Shown: positions 23,582 to 34,923 of the stretch, one piece after another
How positions within the stretch are numbered: the first letter of the stretch is position 1
Layout of the letters: each line of letters starts with the position of its first letter
From: Auricularia sp. M13
Lineage: Eukaryota > Basidiomycota > Agaricomycetes > Auriculariales > Auriculariaceae
Direction: 5' to 3'
NCBI GenBank assembly: GCA_037042915.1
Contig: CM073200.1
Location: forward strand, 1,302,001-1,366,000
Length of the DNA stretch: 64,000 nucleotides
The notes under the pieces: model-generated
The model's input: only the letters and a program-made list of their open reading frames with translations
Told to the model about the DNA's origin: nothing
Databases searched by the model: none
Translations under genes and position numbers: made by a program

Positions 23582-24268
23582 CTTTGTAATTCATGCAGAT
23601 ATATATTAAAAACGCCCATACCTGAAGGCTGCATCTGAAACTCGAGTGTTAGCATTATATTTCAAGTTGACGGTACGGATTTCCGACCTAACCACTACGC
23701 GCTTTCATTAGAGACGATATCTGGATGTTATGCGTCTCTAGGCCACGATGCTGCTGTGTTGCGAGTGCGGAGACGAAAAGAAAGGCAAGCTGATAAAATC
23801 CCGGCGATTGCCGTTACGCGTCAAACCTGCGTCAAACCGACTACTACCGTGACCTCCGATCGTGGCAGCGCACTTGCCGCTGGCAGCAGATTGACCAGCG
23901 CCTACCCTGCATTTATGGTCCTCGTGGCGTGCTCTTATGTCCCTTTTTCAGAACAGCCGCTGACGAGGGGCTGACCAAAGTTGCTCTGTTTGCGTTTCTG
24001 AGCTCCTGATTGGCTTGTTGATACTGTTTCCGTCGAGCTCGTGGTCTCCTTTTCGCACGCCGCACGGATTCAAACTGCTTGATTAGTCTTCAACTACCCG
24101 AAGGAATGGTAAACGTCGGTAACTGTACCATGTCGCACGTACTCCCAGACGAGAACAACAGTTGTGCACTGGATCCGCGACCATCTCCCACGTTGACCCC
24201 GAACACCCACCATCGAGCTTGACTTTGCCACCCTCGCACCTCACTGCCTACCTAAGCGACTTTGCCCG
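23582..24268. other. Shared divergent promoter region of the CR pair
   Basis: About 690 bases lie between the two head-to-head CR genes. The left edge may hold a short first exon of copy 1. AT-rich stretches occur near 23600-23625. No other feature seen. Confidence 0.45.
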
Positions 24269-24601
24269 ATGTCCGACCTTGAGGAGCTCACTGGGCTGGA
24301 GTCTGAGGCCTTCAATTTCGGGGAGGACCAGACCAATCTGTCCGTCACTGAGATGAACCAGCGAGTTCAAAACGTTTTGGTCGTCTTGAATCCAGCGATC
24401 AGATTTCCCGACGAGCTGGCTCGCGCGCGATCTGCTTGGTGTAATGCCACAGCTGATCAGCCTCCGAAGTTCCTTACGGATGAACACTACCTCGTCCCAC
24501 GGTTCATCGAGCTCATGCTTTCGCTTCAAGGCGCAACAACCTACAAGGAGATTTCGACCGTCGTCACACTGTTGCAGCAAGGTGAGCAGTCGACGCAAAC
24601 G
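24269..24601 (+). CDS. Short acidic frame upstream of CR copy 2
   Basis: A real ATG at 24269 opens an acidic frame (MSDLEELTGLESEAFNFGED) that stays open to a GT donor near 24582; coding-like sequence may continue past 24631. It contains PPKFLTDEHYLVPRF and a helix ending TLLQQ. It could be N-terminal exons of the CR gene that follows or a separate small gene. The minus-strand CR copy has no clear counterpart, which favours the second reading. No family is recognised. Confidence 0.35.
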
Positions 24602-24965
24602 CTTCTCCCTAAGATGCTAATGCGGTGCAGAGTTTCAGTCGTATTCCGATATGCCGCATGAAACAACGCCGATGCCAATTGATGTCGAGAGTTCTAAACG
24701 TACGCCGACCAAGCTCACCGAAATCGAATTCTCTAACTCGTCCTGAAGGACCAAGGCGCGCATCTGATGCTTTATCGCAGGACGAACAACGTAATACTGC
24801 GCCCAGATTTTACGACCTTTGCTGAGATAGTTTACAGCTGCAAAGCGGCCCCGTGAAGAGGATTCCGAGAAGCAGTCACCTCCTCGTGCATATGCTTGAG
24901 ACGAGCTTAGAGAAGCACGCGCAAGTGGGCCATCAGGCTCGATCTCGTCCTCGGTCGACCAGTTT

Positions 24966-27889
24966 TTGAATCAGTTCGAGGCGTCCATTTTGGGCGAGAA
25001 TGGCATGCTCAATTTCAAGGCCGTAGAGCGTGGCTTTCTTCCAGAGAATGCGCAGTGGATACCTGCGCCGAGCGCGACCGCTTGGACCCCATCTCAGTGC
25101 AATAGGTTCGCCAAGATGCTCATCCCAATGGTACCTCTGCAAGACACGGCGCAGCCCGACCTTCTACTCTATCTTCTGGGAGACCTTGCCAAACTGGATC
25201 CAGATATTGAAGGCCGCTTACGGAGACTCGAGAAGTCAGCTAAAGAGACGTACGCTCAAATCAATGCTTAAGCCATGTCTTTTAAGCCATGTCTCTGACA
25301 CCAATCAGCATTCTCAACAATACGTCGGGGTCGGGAAAAACGCGTTTGCTATGGGAATTGTCTTGCAGGCACTGGACCTTCTACTTCTCACTCGCATGGC
25401 ACGAATCCACCAATCCTTATGGATCGCGCGACTTGGATGATGCTTTACAGATGTTTAGTGAGGCTCATCGAATCGGCCCGACTGGGGAGTCATTTCGGCT
25501 TCACATCGTCGAGCAGGAGGATTCCTCTCTGCAGGCCGAAATCGATCGCTGGTTCAGCCAGTGGAAGAACAACACCGCCATTGCCGAACAAGTTTATCAG
25601 CTCGTTCTCCTGGCCCGCCTATTAATTTACCAGCGCTTCCGTCGTCTTTCCTCGAACATGCCCGAGGCACAGGCGATGCGAGCCTGGTGTCTGTTGCAGG
25701 TCTGCCCTGCGTACTCCGGCATGAACGACGTTTTTTGCGGTCTCCTGCGTCAGCTCGCTCATCTGTCGGGGGATAGTGCAGCGCTCGAGATTGAACGGGT
25801 TCTCGGCGAGCTTCAAATTTCCGGCCAGCTGCCATACGCCTTGATATTTGACGAGGCTCAGGCTGCTGCTCAGAAATTCCCTACGTCTTTCGGAAGTACG
25901 CTGCCCAACAACGTCATACGCCAGCTTGGCCAACCCCGAGCCCTCGAGTCCGCGACTGATACACGCCAGACTCTCTTTGCCAAGTACTGCCGACCGCTGT
26001 TGAAGCCGATAGTCAACGGTATTCGAAAGCAGTTCATTCTCTACCTTGATTCATGCAGGACCTTTATTTCTGGCACGAAGTTGCATCGTGATCACGTGAC
26101 CGACGCCCTTGCGTCGTCTATTGGCAAGGCAGTCAAGTTCGATGACTATATCGAATTTGGCGGTCAGGACGATCCTGCTAAGATACGCGCTGTTCTGCTA
26201 CACTACCTTGGCGGTACGGTCGTGGGACGGATCACGGCGCTGCAGTGGGAGGAATTATATTACTGGCTGCAAGGGCGGTACGTCTCATCCGAGTCTCTTC
26301 TGGATTCTTAGCATTTATCGCGGATCTTACAGGCATCGCTTTGTTTCAATCTTTGTCCACGGTGTCCTGATGACCGGGCGACACCCGCAGCAGATGATGA
26401 ACGTCCTTAGCAATATGCTAAAGAAACTGACAGGCCATGCACTAGTGGGACATGACCATAAGCACCTGGACTTTGTCGGAGTGGAGGCCATTATTCCCAC
26501 TCTCATCAAAGAGCCTGCCAGTATCAGCGAAGGTGCTCCGAGTCATGTTGATCTCCCTGGCTCCCCATGCTGATTCTTCACTGATCAGGCCAACGACATT
26601 TCCTGACTAACTCAATGCTCGAGTTCATCATCAAGGGCAAGGCGCTCAATTGGGCAAACGATGACCAGGAGCTGGTCTCTCTAGGTCTCGCGCGTATCAC
26701 AGTGCAGACCAAGGAATCTCAAAACCTTGTGATCGTCAACGAGCACCTTGTCTTGGTCACGTTGTTCCACTGGCTGCGCGGCAACAAGCAGTATAGTCCT
26801 CTGCGTAGCTGGCTGGATCACAGCATGGCGAACTCGCAGAGGAGCTCTGCCGGCTTCAGCTTCGAGGATGTGATGTTATTTCTCTTCTGGGACTGGTTTG
26901 GCGACGATGGACGCCGGCTGGACGAAATATTCACCTTCAAGTCGTCTCCCGCGCCTCCCTGGGCCAATGAGAACGCACAGTTGATATCTGTCTTTGGCGC
27001 GAACTCTGCCGACGGCAACACACAGCTGGTTCACAAACTGCACACCGGCGCCCTCGCATTCTCCGCGGAAACAGCGGACGACACGCTGGATTGGTTCTTC
27101 GCGCGCTACGGCCTCAGTCAGAAGGAAACTGCGCAGTGCCGGCGCCCCATGTTGAAACCGGACGAGGACTACGGCGGCGACGTGGTCTTTGGACTTTTAC
27201 TGCAGAGCGGCATCGAGATCCTCGTTTGCGTCCAGTGCAAGTTTTGGTCGAGTGTTCATTACAAGGGCGAGATCGAGAAGGAACTATGGAAACTATCTCC
27301 TGAAGGCTTTTACAAGGGAGACGTGGTGAGTCGCAGTGGAAATACAGCTCTGTGGGGTTCCGAAATGCTGAGAGAGAACGACGCACTGGCAGGACTCGAG
27401 CCTGAAACCAAAATTCGACAAGATGCTCGAGATGTTCCGTGCGACGAAGACGTTTGTCAAAAGACCCAAGCGGGGAACGCCATCCCATCCCGACCAGGCA
27501 AGTCGCGGGCATCTGATATCTAGTATCCCCAGAAATGCTCACAAACGTGGATCTTCGCCAATCAGGTGAAATACGATCCTTATCCACCCAAGTATCGGGT
27601 GCTCCGTGTCCTGGCCGCTTTCAGCGACACGATCAAAGTCCCGGATGAAGTTTTCGAAACAGCGGTAGGCTGCTACCCTGTCGCACTGCTTTCGTCCGAT
27701 GCAATGCGTTTGGGGAGCAGCCACTTCTCCTCGTTCAAACGAGCTGTTCAGAGAGCAGAAGCAGCAGAGGAGGCGGCGCGTGAGGCCAAGCAGAAGGCTG
27801 CCGATGCTGAAGCAGCCAGAAAGATGGCCACCATTGCGGACGATGCAGAGGCCAAGGTGCGACGATCGCCACGGAATGCTAGGAAATGA
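24966..27889 (+). CDS. Crinkler-type (CR) P-loop NTPase with C-terminal nuclease-like domain, copy 2
   Basis: The divergent partner of the gene at 21120-23581, with the same order of parts. A header-like region lies at 24966-25271 (QPDLLLYLLGDL aligns with DPDLVLYCAGRL of copy 1). The NTPase lies at 25289-26311, with Walker A TSGSGKTR, Walker B ALIFDEAQ, a sensor-like ISGTKLH and a YYWLQGR end. A helical region at 26330-26573 starts HRFVSIFVHGVL. Next comes a region at 26615-27523 with FSFEDVMLFLFWDWF and a restriction-endonuclease-like core, DYGGDVVFGLLL then LVCVQCKFW, the latter resembling the E/Q-x-K strand of PD-(D/E)xK nucleases. The end (27566-27889) is an Ala/Glu/Lys coiled coil and a basic tail with RRSPRNARK, possibly a nuclear signal. 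Exon borders are only partly resolved. The family name is recognised from motifs, not searched. Confidence 0.65.
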
Positions 27890-28328
27890 TACGCTGTGCA
27901 ATGTGATCCTATCTCTGCATGTTTTTCAGTCATCGGAATACTTAGACGATGCGCGTGGGCCCTTGTACATCAGACCCAAGCACGACCACCGGCTCATTAG
28001 TGGGACCTAGGCGCCTACGAGATGGAAGGGTGCTGCGATGACTTTCAGTGCAACCGTTGCGCCCTCTGCTAATATTAATCTCACATGCATGCAGTAATTA
28101 CGCTCCAGACGCCGCATCCGCCTCCGCGGCTGAAGTAGATACTGGCAGCACCACGCTGGAAGGGGGGCAACGGTGCAGTACCATGTGGCGTCGCGCACTG
28201 AGTCTGGCGAATTCGAGATCCCCGCATGCACAACCCAGGCCACGTGACAATCATGCAGCTCTAGCTCCGGGTTCGTCGAGACGGGCGGCCGCAGGGACAC
28301 GGTGGTGGCGAGGATGTGGCTGGCGCTG
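27890..28328. other. Intergenic
   Basis: This is the 3' flank of CR copy 2 up to the SEC1-derived copy. No gene seen. Confidence 0.45.
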
Positions 28329-28829
28329 AGCAAAGCGCGGAGACAGCCGCCCGGTGACAGCTCCTCGGTTACGTACCTCTCATTCGACATTTCCGCTCCA
28401 AGTTGCGTTGTGTCGCGTTTGGCTGCTATACCGCGCTTGACCGACGATAACCAAGCCTCATAATCCCTTGGACATAGCAGCCGATAGTCCGATAATCGCG
28501 ACTTCAGTCGGGCTTGCAGTCCGGCAGCAGCAGCAGGGTGCGCTCCGTCGTCGATACCGATCGCACACGGACTGACTCTGCGCAACTGTATAGCTGAACC
28601 ATGCCTTCGGCTTCACTCGTCCAAATTTTCCGAAAACGTATGCTTGTGCTAGACCGACGCGCCCAGTGTAACCAATGTTCGTGTTTCCAGGCTTCCTCAA
28701 CGCGCTCACGTCGGTCAACCCGCCCGGACGATGGAAGATTCTCGTCCTCAACGAGCATGTCCAGAAGCTCCTGGGCACCGTCATGCGCACGTTCGATATC
28801 CTCGAAGAAAACGTCGCCCGTGAGTCGCG
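28329..28829 (+). pseudogene. Partial copy of the SEC1 promoter and first two exons
   Basis: About 500 bases closely match 30806-31301, that is, the region upstream of SEC1, exon 1, intron 1 and most of exon 2. The copy has the ATG at 28601 (MPSASLVQIFRKR against [13 protein letters not shown]) and the exon-2 block [20 protein letters not shown]. It ends just past the exon-2 splice donor, where similarity stops abruptly, and nothing of the rest of SEC1 follows. The next conserved sequence is the unrelated dispersed repeat. If transcribed, it could encode only about 60-80 residues of SM-protein N-terminus. It is probably non-functional. Confidence 0.85.
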
Positions 28830-28876
28830 GCGGCCAGCTACAACGTTCGACAGTGCAGGTGCTCACGAGCCCCGCA

Positions 28877-29256
28877 GAAGAGCTAGCATGCTCACTCAGA
28901 CGGCGGCCACCAACCGAACGCGTGTACGATAAGCAGCTGCAGATCTGGAGCAAACAATTACAACGCTTTGACATTCCTCGGTTGCTCGTTGACTCTTGCC
29001 AAATTCCGTCTCGCCGCGATCCTCGTAAGGCACCCAAAGCAAATGCTCTGAAGATGAAATCAATGAAACCTCAGGGCAAGGCACAAGCTCCTTCTCGAGA
29101 ACTATGTGGACTCCGAATCCACGGGTCCGATGGGGTGCCCCCTACTCCCATCCTGACCCTTTGGAACTGCCGGACGGCACGTAGCGTCGGGTGTCCAACA
29201 TTCGACCACCAGCTCAGTTGATCGTCGTGGTTCACTTGGGCAAGTACCTGGAGCAT
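28877..29256 (+). repeat. Dispersed direct repeat, copy 2
   Basis: This matches 19745-20115 in the same orientation, starts about 48 bases after the SEC1-like copy ends and is the better-preserved copy. In one frame it reads YDKQLQIWSKQLQRFDIP and then RLLVDSCQIPS, so it may derive from a gene, but I cannot name it. Confidence 0.8.
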
Positions 29257-29480
29257 AGTAAGCACGTTTACGGCCCCTGTCTGACAGGGTCGCATGTTGG
29301 GCCCTGCCGGTCCCGTCTCAGGCATTTTTCGATATCGACGTGTTGGAAAGGATCACTGACATATGAAAACGGGCTCCGATGCGTACCGTACAGCTTGCAA
29401 TCAGCGCTCGGACGAAACTGGAAGTCCTGTGGACTCTCCTCCGTCCTTGAAAGCTCGAAGGCTGGAATTTCCAGGGCGCT

Positions 29481-30535
29481 ATGGCTCAAATCTGTGCTTC
29501 CATTGGCAACCTCGCCCACACCCTCATCTTATTCACCTACCGCGACCATGAGACCATTCTCGCGCCAGTTGTGAGCCAGTTCATATATCAGATCACCCCA
29601 AGCTATGTTCTGAATTATTCTCTTCTAGATGATATTTGCCACCGTCACCGCCTCCAACCACTCGGCCGTGGGGTTCCTCAAAGCGATTTTTTGGATTTGG
29701 TTTCATTTACTCCATTTCACTGTTTCGAACCAGTATATCACCGTCGAGGAGGACATCGCCAACAGGCCGTGGAGACCTATCCCCTCGCAGCGGATATCCT
29801 TGAAACACGCGACGATGCTTAGATGGATTATGCTCGCCTGGTGCACGGTGTACTCGGGCCTCCATTGCAGGACGGTCTTCGGCGCGAGTCTGGCACTCTC
29901 AGCCGCCACGTTTGCCTACAATGAACTGAGGCTGGCCAATCACTGGTTTTCGAAGAACGTCTGCAACGCAATCGGGTACGCATGTTTTGAGATTGGCGCT
30001 ACGGCTATCATGAGTGCGTCCCCAATCCCTATCCTAATTCCAACCCGTGTCAGATGGCCTAACTGACAGCTTCGTTCGCTTTTTCTACCTTTCAGGTGGA
30101 AGCTGCGCGTTGGACAGCACTGCGCGGCTCTCGGTCTCACTGTCCGCGTCCGTAATCCTATTCACAATCCCGATGCAAGACTTCCCGGACGTGGAGGGCG
30201 ACGCGCTGCAGGGTCGAACGACGTTTCCCATCGCCTTCCCCCGCTTCTCGCGGTACTTTACCAGCCTGATGCTCGTCGGTTGGTCGCTCTCCCTCGGCGC
30301 CATCTGGGGGATCTCGGTCGTCCCGCTCACGGTGTTCCTCGTGCTCGGCTTCTGGGTCGCAGGCCGCACTTGGACGTCAGACTGCTCGGAGACGTACGAC
30401 GCCCAGACGTATTCCTACTTCAATGTGAGTCCTGCTAGGCTGGTGGTCTCTACGGCTTATACTGACTCGTAATCCCCCCTCTTGAAGGTGTGGCTATTCA
30501 CAGCACATCTGCTTCCGTTGACTGCACGCATGTAA
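29481..30535 (+). CDS. UbiA-superfamily membrane prenyltransferase or terpene cyclase-like protein
   Basis: A polytopic membrane enzyme of the UbiA fold, which moves or cyclises isoprenoid diphosphates. The start at 29481 (MAQICASIGN) is followed by introns at about 29571-29630, 30017-30097 and 30425-30487. All are in frame, and the stop ends at 30535, giving about 285 residues. The two Asp-rich regions are visible: SNQYITVEEDIANRPWRPIP in the first half, and MQDFPDVEGDALQGRTTFP in the second. Several long hydrophobic spans lie between and after them (LTVFLVLGFWVAG). The first motif has Thr where the usual first Asp of NxxxD would be. The gene sits exactly between the two copies of SEC1 5' sequence. 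Substrate and product cannot be read from sequence. Confidence 0.78.
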
Positions 30536-31073
30536 TTACAGTAACCTGGTATGACGTATTTCTCATAATAATCCAGGTAACATCTGAAAACTGTAATCGG
30601 TCATGCTTTGCTTCATCCCCCTGATGTTGGAAAGGTGGGTGTCGAGTGCCGCCTCGAGATACAGGACAACTCATGATGTGGGTTCATCCGATTGCGTACC
30701 CCAAGACAGCACGAAATGAGATAATTCGTCTCCGACTGTGTAGACCTAAAATCGTGTAGATAGGAGGATCTCTTGCATGGGAAAAGATCAGAAAAGGTAA
30801 GCTGAAGCAAAGCGCGGAGACAGCCGCCCGGTGACAGCTCCTCGGTTACGTACCTCCCATTTCCGTCCCTCAGCCTTGCGCCGCGTCGCATTCGTCTGCT
30901 ATACCGCGCTCAACCCTTGATAACCAAGCCTCACTCGACCTCGGACGTGCCAGCCGATAGCCCGATATTCATATCGCGCTGCAGCCGGGCTTGCAGTTGC
31001 GCAGCAGGGTGCGCAACGTCCTGCTCACCAATTGCACACACGCGCTGATTGTGGGCAACTGTACAGCTAAAGT
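30536..31073. other. SEC1 upstream region
   Basis: From about 30806 onward this is the second member of the duplicated SEC1 5' segment and must contain its core promoter. The part before 30806 is unique in this window. No other gene seen. Confidence 0.5.
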
Positions 31074-31301
31074 ATGCCTCCGGCTTCACTTGTCCAAATT
31101 GTCCGCAAACGTACGCCAGCATGACACGAAACGTTGCAGCTACCGACTTCTGCCACTTGTAGGCTTTCTCGACGCGCTCAAGTCGGTCAACCCGCCCGGA
31201 CGATGGAAGATCCTCGTCCTAGACGAGCATGTCCAGAAGCTCCTGGGCACCGTCATGCGTACATTCGATATCCTCGAAGAAAACGTCACTCGTGAGTCGC
31301 G
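30806..31301 (+). repeat. SEC1 5' segment, functional member of a 0.5 kb duplication
   Basis: The partner of 28329-28829, about 2.47 kb away in the same orientation. It spans roughly 270 bases upstream of the SEC1 ATG, exon 1, intron 1 and exon 2, and ends a few bases inside intron 2. Confidence 0.85.
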
Positions 31302-34300
31302 TGCACTGGTGGTCGCCGACAAAGACATCCGATGGGTCGGTCACGAGCATTCCAGCATAATTCACTGAAATATGGAACAAGTATTCCATGAGCACATTAT
31401 CAGCCTTATGGGATACTTATTCTACATTTCAGGAAATCATGCCTGAATTCTCGCGGCGCACTCTTGGGATCATGCTCCTTCTGAAAGTCCATACTGACAA
31501 GCTCCTCAGAAATCGAAGTCATCAACCAGCACCGACCGCCGCAGCCCAACCTGGAGGCCGTCTACCTTGTCATGTCCACAGGCCAGAACGTCGACCGGAT
31601 TATCGCTGACTTCACCGGCAAGCAGACGTATGCCGCTGCTCACATATTCTTCGTTGATGGTATGTTGTGCCCCCCTTTCCTCTTCCCGTGCTCTCCTTGT
31701 GAATACGGAATCGGCACGGCCGTTTCTCTGCGAGCGCGCTGCCCGAACACCACGCTATCCGTGAGTGTGTCGAACGCGAGAGGCAGGGCGACCGCAGTCT
31801 CGCGCTGGGTAGCTGGCTCGCGGCGAGAGCGTCCAGCTCTGGCAGCTGACGGGTAGGTCACGCGCTCTCCTTGCGCGCGCGACCATGCAGTCACCCAATG
31901 CTGTGGCGTGCAGAAGACGGCACGACAGTTGTCCTGCCGCCCAACCCCGAGCATTGCATGGGATGTCGCGACGGGTCGTAACAGACCATTTTGCAGCGGA
32001 CGTGACGCCGAACGTGGTGGACGGCGGGCGCCATCTTCTGCAACAGCGCGGGTGTGCGCGCCATGGGAAGGCTTGAGTTGATGGCATCGTGCGCGGACGA
32101 CTCCGCACAACGTCGTGCCCTTCGTCACCGAGATGCCCTTCCGTCAGCGTAACAGCTGGCAGCGCAGCGGGCGCCCTACTTCCTCTGCCCTTCCCGAAAC
32201 TGCCATGCTGCATGAACGAACGCTCAGAGGGCGGCACGACCAGCGCGTGCTGCACAGATCTCTCATCGCCGATTCCGCTGTTCGACCGTCCAGCGCTGTA
32301 ACGCGTCTCACGCCGCGACGAGCTGCATGAGCGTCACTGTGCTCTCTGGCAGTGGCGAGCGCAAGAGCGGGCCGTGCATATCGAGGGTAGCCAGCGCCCT
32401 TCGTTCGAGTTGTGGCTATCTCGTTCGCGGTGTCCGTGAAGCGCTTGGGACTCCCGTCGCGAGGGCTCATTTCCTATCTGTTGCATTCTTATCATCACGA
32501 TTCAGCTCCTCAGCCTCCACCCTTCATTCTTCTCGCAGGCTCACATCAAATTCACAGGTCTCGCTGAGGTGCTGTTCAAGCAGATAGCCGCGTCGCCCGC
32601 CGAACCCTACCTCAGACAGCTCGTGGAGCTCTACCTGAATGTATGGCGTATGTGATCTGTATTCCTGTCCCTGAAGACTGGTCCAATCTTACTCCATTTG
32701 CAGCACTCGAGGCGCAGGCGTGGTCAGCCAGAGTACCCGGCCTGTTCTTCACGGCCTTCAGCCCGCCGCGGACGACGATGGCGCAGCCGGGCCACCGCGC
32801 GCGGCTCATCGAGGATCTGCGGTTCGTCGCGCGCACCGTACGTCCGTCCATCCACGACCCGCAGCCGGCGCCCTCACCATTTACTACAGATTCTGAACGT
32901 CTGCGTGACGCTAGAAGAGCTCCCGCTCATTCGCTACTATCGCGGGCCAGCGCTGGGCCCGCTCGCGCAGCCCAAGCGGGCCGACGCCGAGCAGCAGAGC
33001 TCGCGCTGGCGGACGGCGCTGACGCGCGGGAACGATACGCCGGACGAGGACAATTTAACCAGGATACTTGCGATGATGGTCCAGGACGAGCTGGACGAAT
33101 ACAAGAAGGCTAATCCCGACTACCCTGTGCGTTTTTCAGTCGTGGATGAATCACCCTGGGCATGGCGTGTGGCTGACTTGCATATCGTAGCCTGCGACCG
33201 GACGGCCACAGGCGGTGCTGTTCATCACGGACCGCTCTTTCGACGTCGTCGCGCCGCTGCTGCACGAGTTCACGTACCAGGCAATGTGCAACGACCTGCT
33301 GCCCATCGTCGACGGGACGAAATACCGGTGCGCACGACGCGCACACGGTGCTTTCTCTCTGCTTTTGCTCATACCGCACGGCGCGCAGATACAAGTTCCA
33401 GTCGAGCAGCGGGGTGTACGAGGACATGGACGCCGTGCTGTCGGACGCGGACGCCGTGTGGACGTCGATCCGGCACATGCACATGCGCGAGGCGATCGAC
33501 AAGCTCATGGCCGACTTCAATAAGTTCATCAACGAGCACGCCGAGTTCAGCGGCGAGGGCGCCGCGACGCTCAACGACATGAAGGACATGCTCGCGAATT
33601 TGCCGCAGTACCAGGAGCAGCGCGAAAAGGTCCGTGCTCTGTTTCCTGGGAGGCGCAGGCTGATTGTGGACGGCGCGACCGACAGTTCTCGTTGCATCTG
33701 AACATGGCACAGGAGTGCATGGACAAGTTCCAGAAGGAGCAGCTGCCGCTCATCGGCATGGTTGAGCAGGTAAGTGGCGTGGGTGCGACATACGATTTCT
33801 GTACCCGCTAACGTGCGCTCTGGAGAATTGCGCAACAGGCGTGACTGCGGACGGGAAGACGCCGAAGACGCTGGTGGAGGAGATGGTGCCGCTGCTGGAC
33901 GGGCGCGACGTGAGCCTGGAGAACAAGCTGCGCATCATCGCGCTGTACGTGATGTACCGCGACGGCGTGCCGGGCGAGGACCTGCGCCGGCTCTTCCAGC
34001 ACGCGCGCCTCGGCCAGAAGGAGCAGGACGCGGTGAACGGCCTGCAGTACCTCGGCGTGCGCCTCACGCGCAACCCGGGCGATCGAGATCGCAGCAAGAA
34101 GCTCAAGCAGAAGAATAATGCCGAGGACGAGTATGAGTTGAGCAGATACAAGCCGCTCGTGCATATCATGCTCGAGGTCCGTCTACGCGTCAATCGTTGC
34201 GCAGTGCTGATGCTGGCGTGACAGGAACATTGTGCGGGCAAGCTCGACTCGGCGCTGTTCCCGTACGTGCGCGAACCGCCGGCCGCGGCGTCGGCGGGTC

Positions 34301-34923
34301 CTGCGGCGCGCATGGCGCCCGCGCCCGTGACCAGCCTGCGCAGCGCGAAGCCGAGCTGGCACCGCGCGCCGCGCGCGGGCGGGCCGGCCGAGCAGCGCCA
34401 GCGGCTGCTGCTCTTCGTCGCCGGCGGGATGACGTACTCCGAGACGCGCGCAGCGTACACGCTCAGCGAGCAGCTGGGCAAGGACATATACATTGGTGCG
34501 TCGCCCCGTCTCAATCCCACGTCCCTCCCGCCGACTTCAACTTTCGACTTGTGACTGCTGGCTGCTAACGCGCCGCGCGCAGGCTCGACGCACGTGGTCT
34601 ACCCCGAGTGGTTCGTCAACGACCTGAAGGCGCTCGAGAAGGGCGGCCTGGGCAGCGCGATGCTGCCCAAGGGCGTCGACCACGCCGGGCCGCCCGAGCC
34701 CGTGCACCCGCAGAGCTATTACGATCGCCGCTACTTCACTCGCGACGCGCCCGCGCCGCCTCCCCCCGCGCCTGGGCCCGGGCCTGGGCCTGCTGTGCAG
34801 CGGCCCCAGCAGACGCTCACGCCGCAGCCGTCGCAGCACCGCGTCAGCGCGGCGAGCGACGCGGGGAGCACCGGCAAGGAGAAGGAGAAGGAGAAGCGGA
34901 AGCGGGATTGGTTCAAGTTCTGA
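31074..34923 (+). CDS. SEC1: Sec1/Munc18 (SM) protein, exocytic SNARE regulator
   Basis: Binds syntaxin/SNARE bundles at the plasma membrane to promote vesicle fusion. The start at 31074 ([13 protein letters not shown]) is chosen by homology with the copy upstream. Conserved SM blocks in order are [120 protein letters not shown] and [12 protein letters not shown]. The C-terminal part is [14 protein letters not shown] Pro-rich stretch and a Lys-rich tail end RDWFKF. About 13 exons splice in frame and the gene looks whole. Most introns are 45-65 nt, but intron 2 is about 219 nt and intron 3 is 898 nt (31660-32557). Confidence 0.93.
31660..32557 (+). other. Very long third intron of SEC1
   Basis: GT at 31660 and AG at 32557 are the sites that keep the SM frame (VDG to LAEVLF). 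At 898 nt it is about 15 times a typical intron here. It is GC-rich with open frames on the minus strand but no motif I recognise. Just before its 3' end, 32539-32557 reads AHIKFTG in one frame, a near-copy of the AHIFFVDG that ends the preceding exon. Confidence 0.7.
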
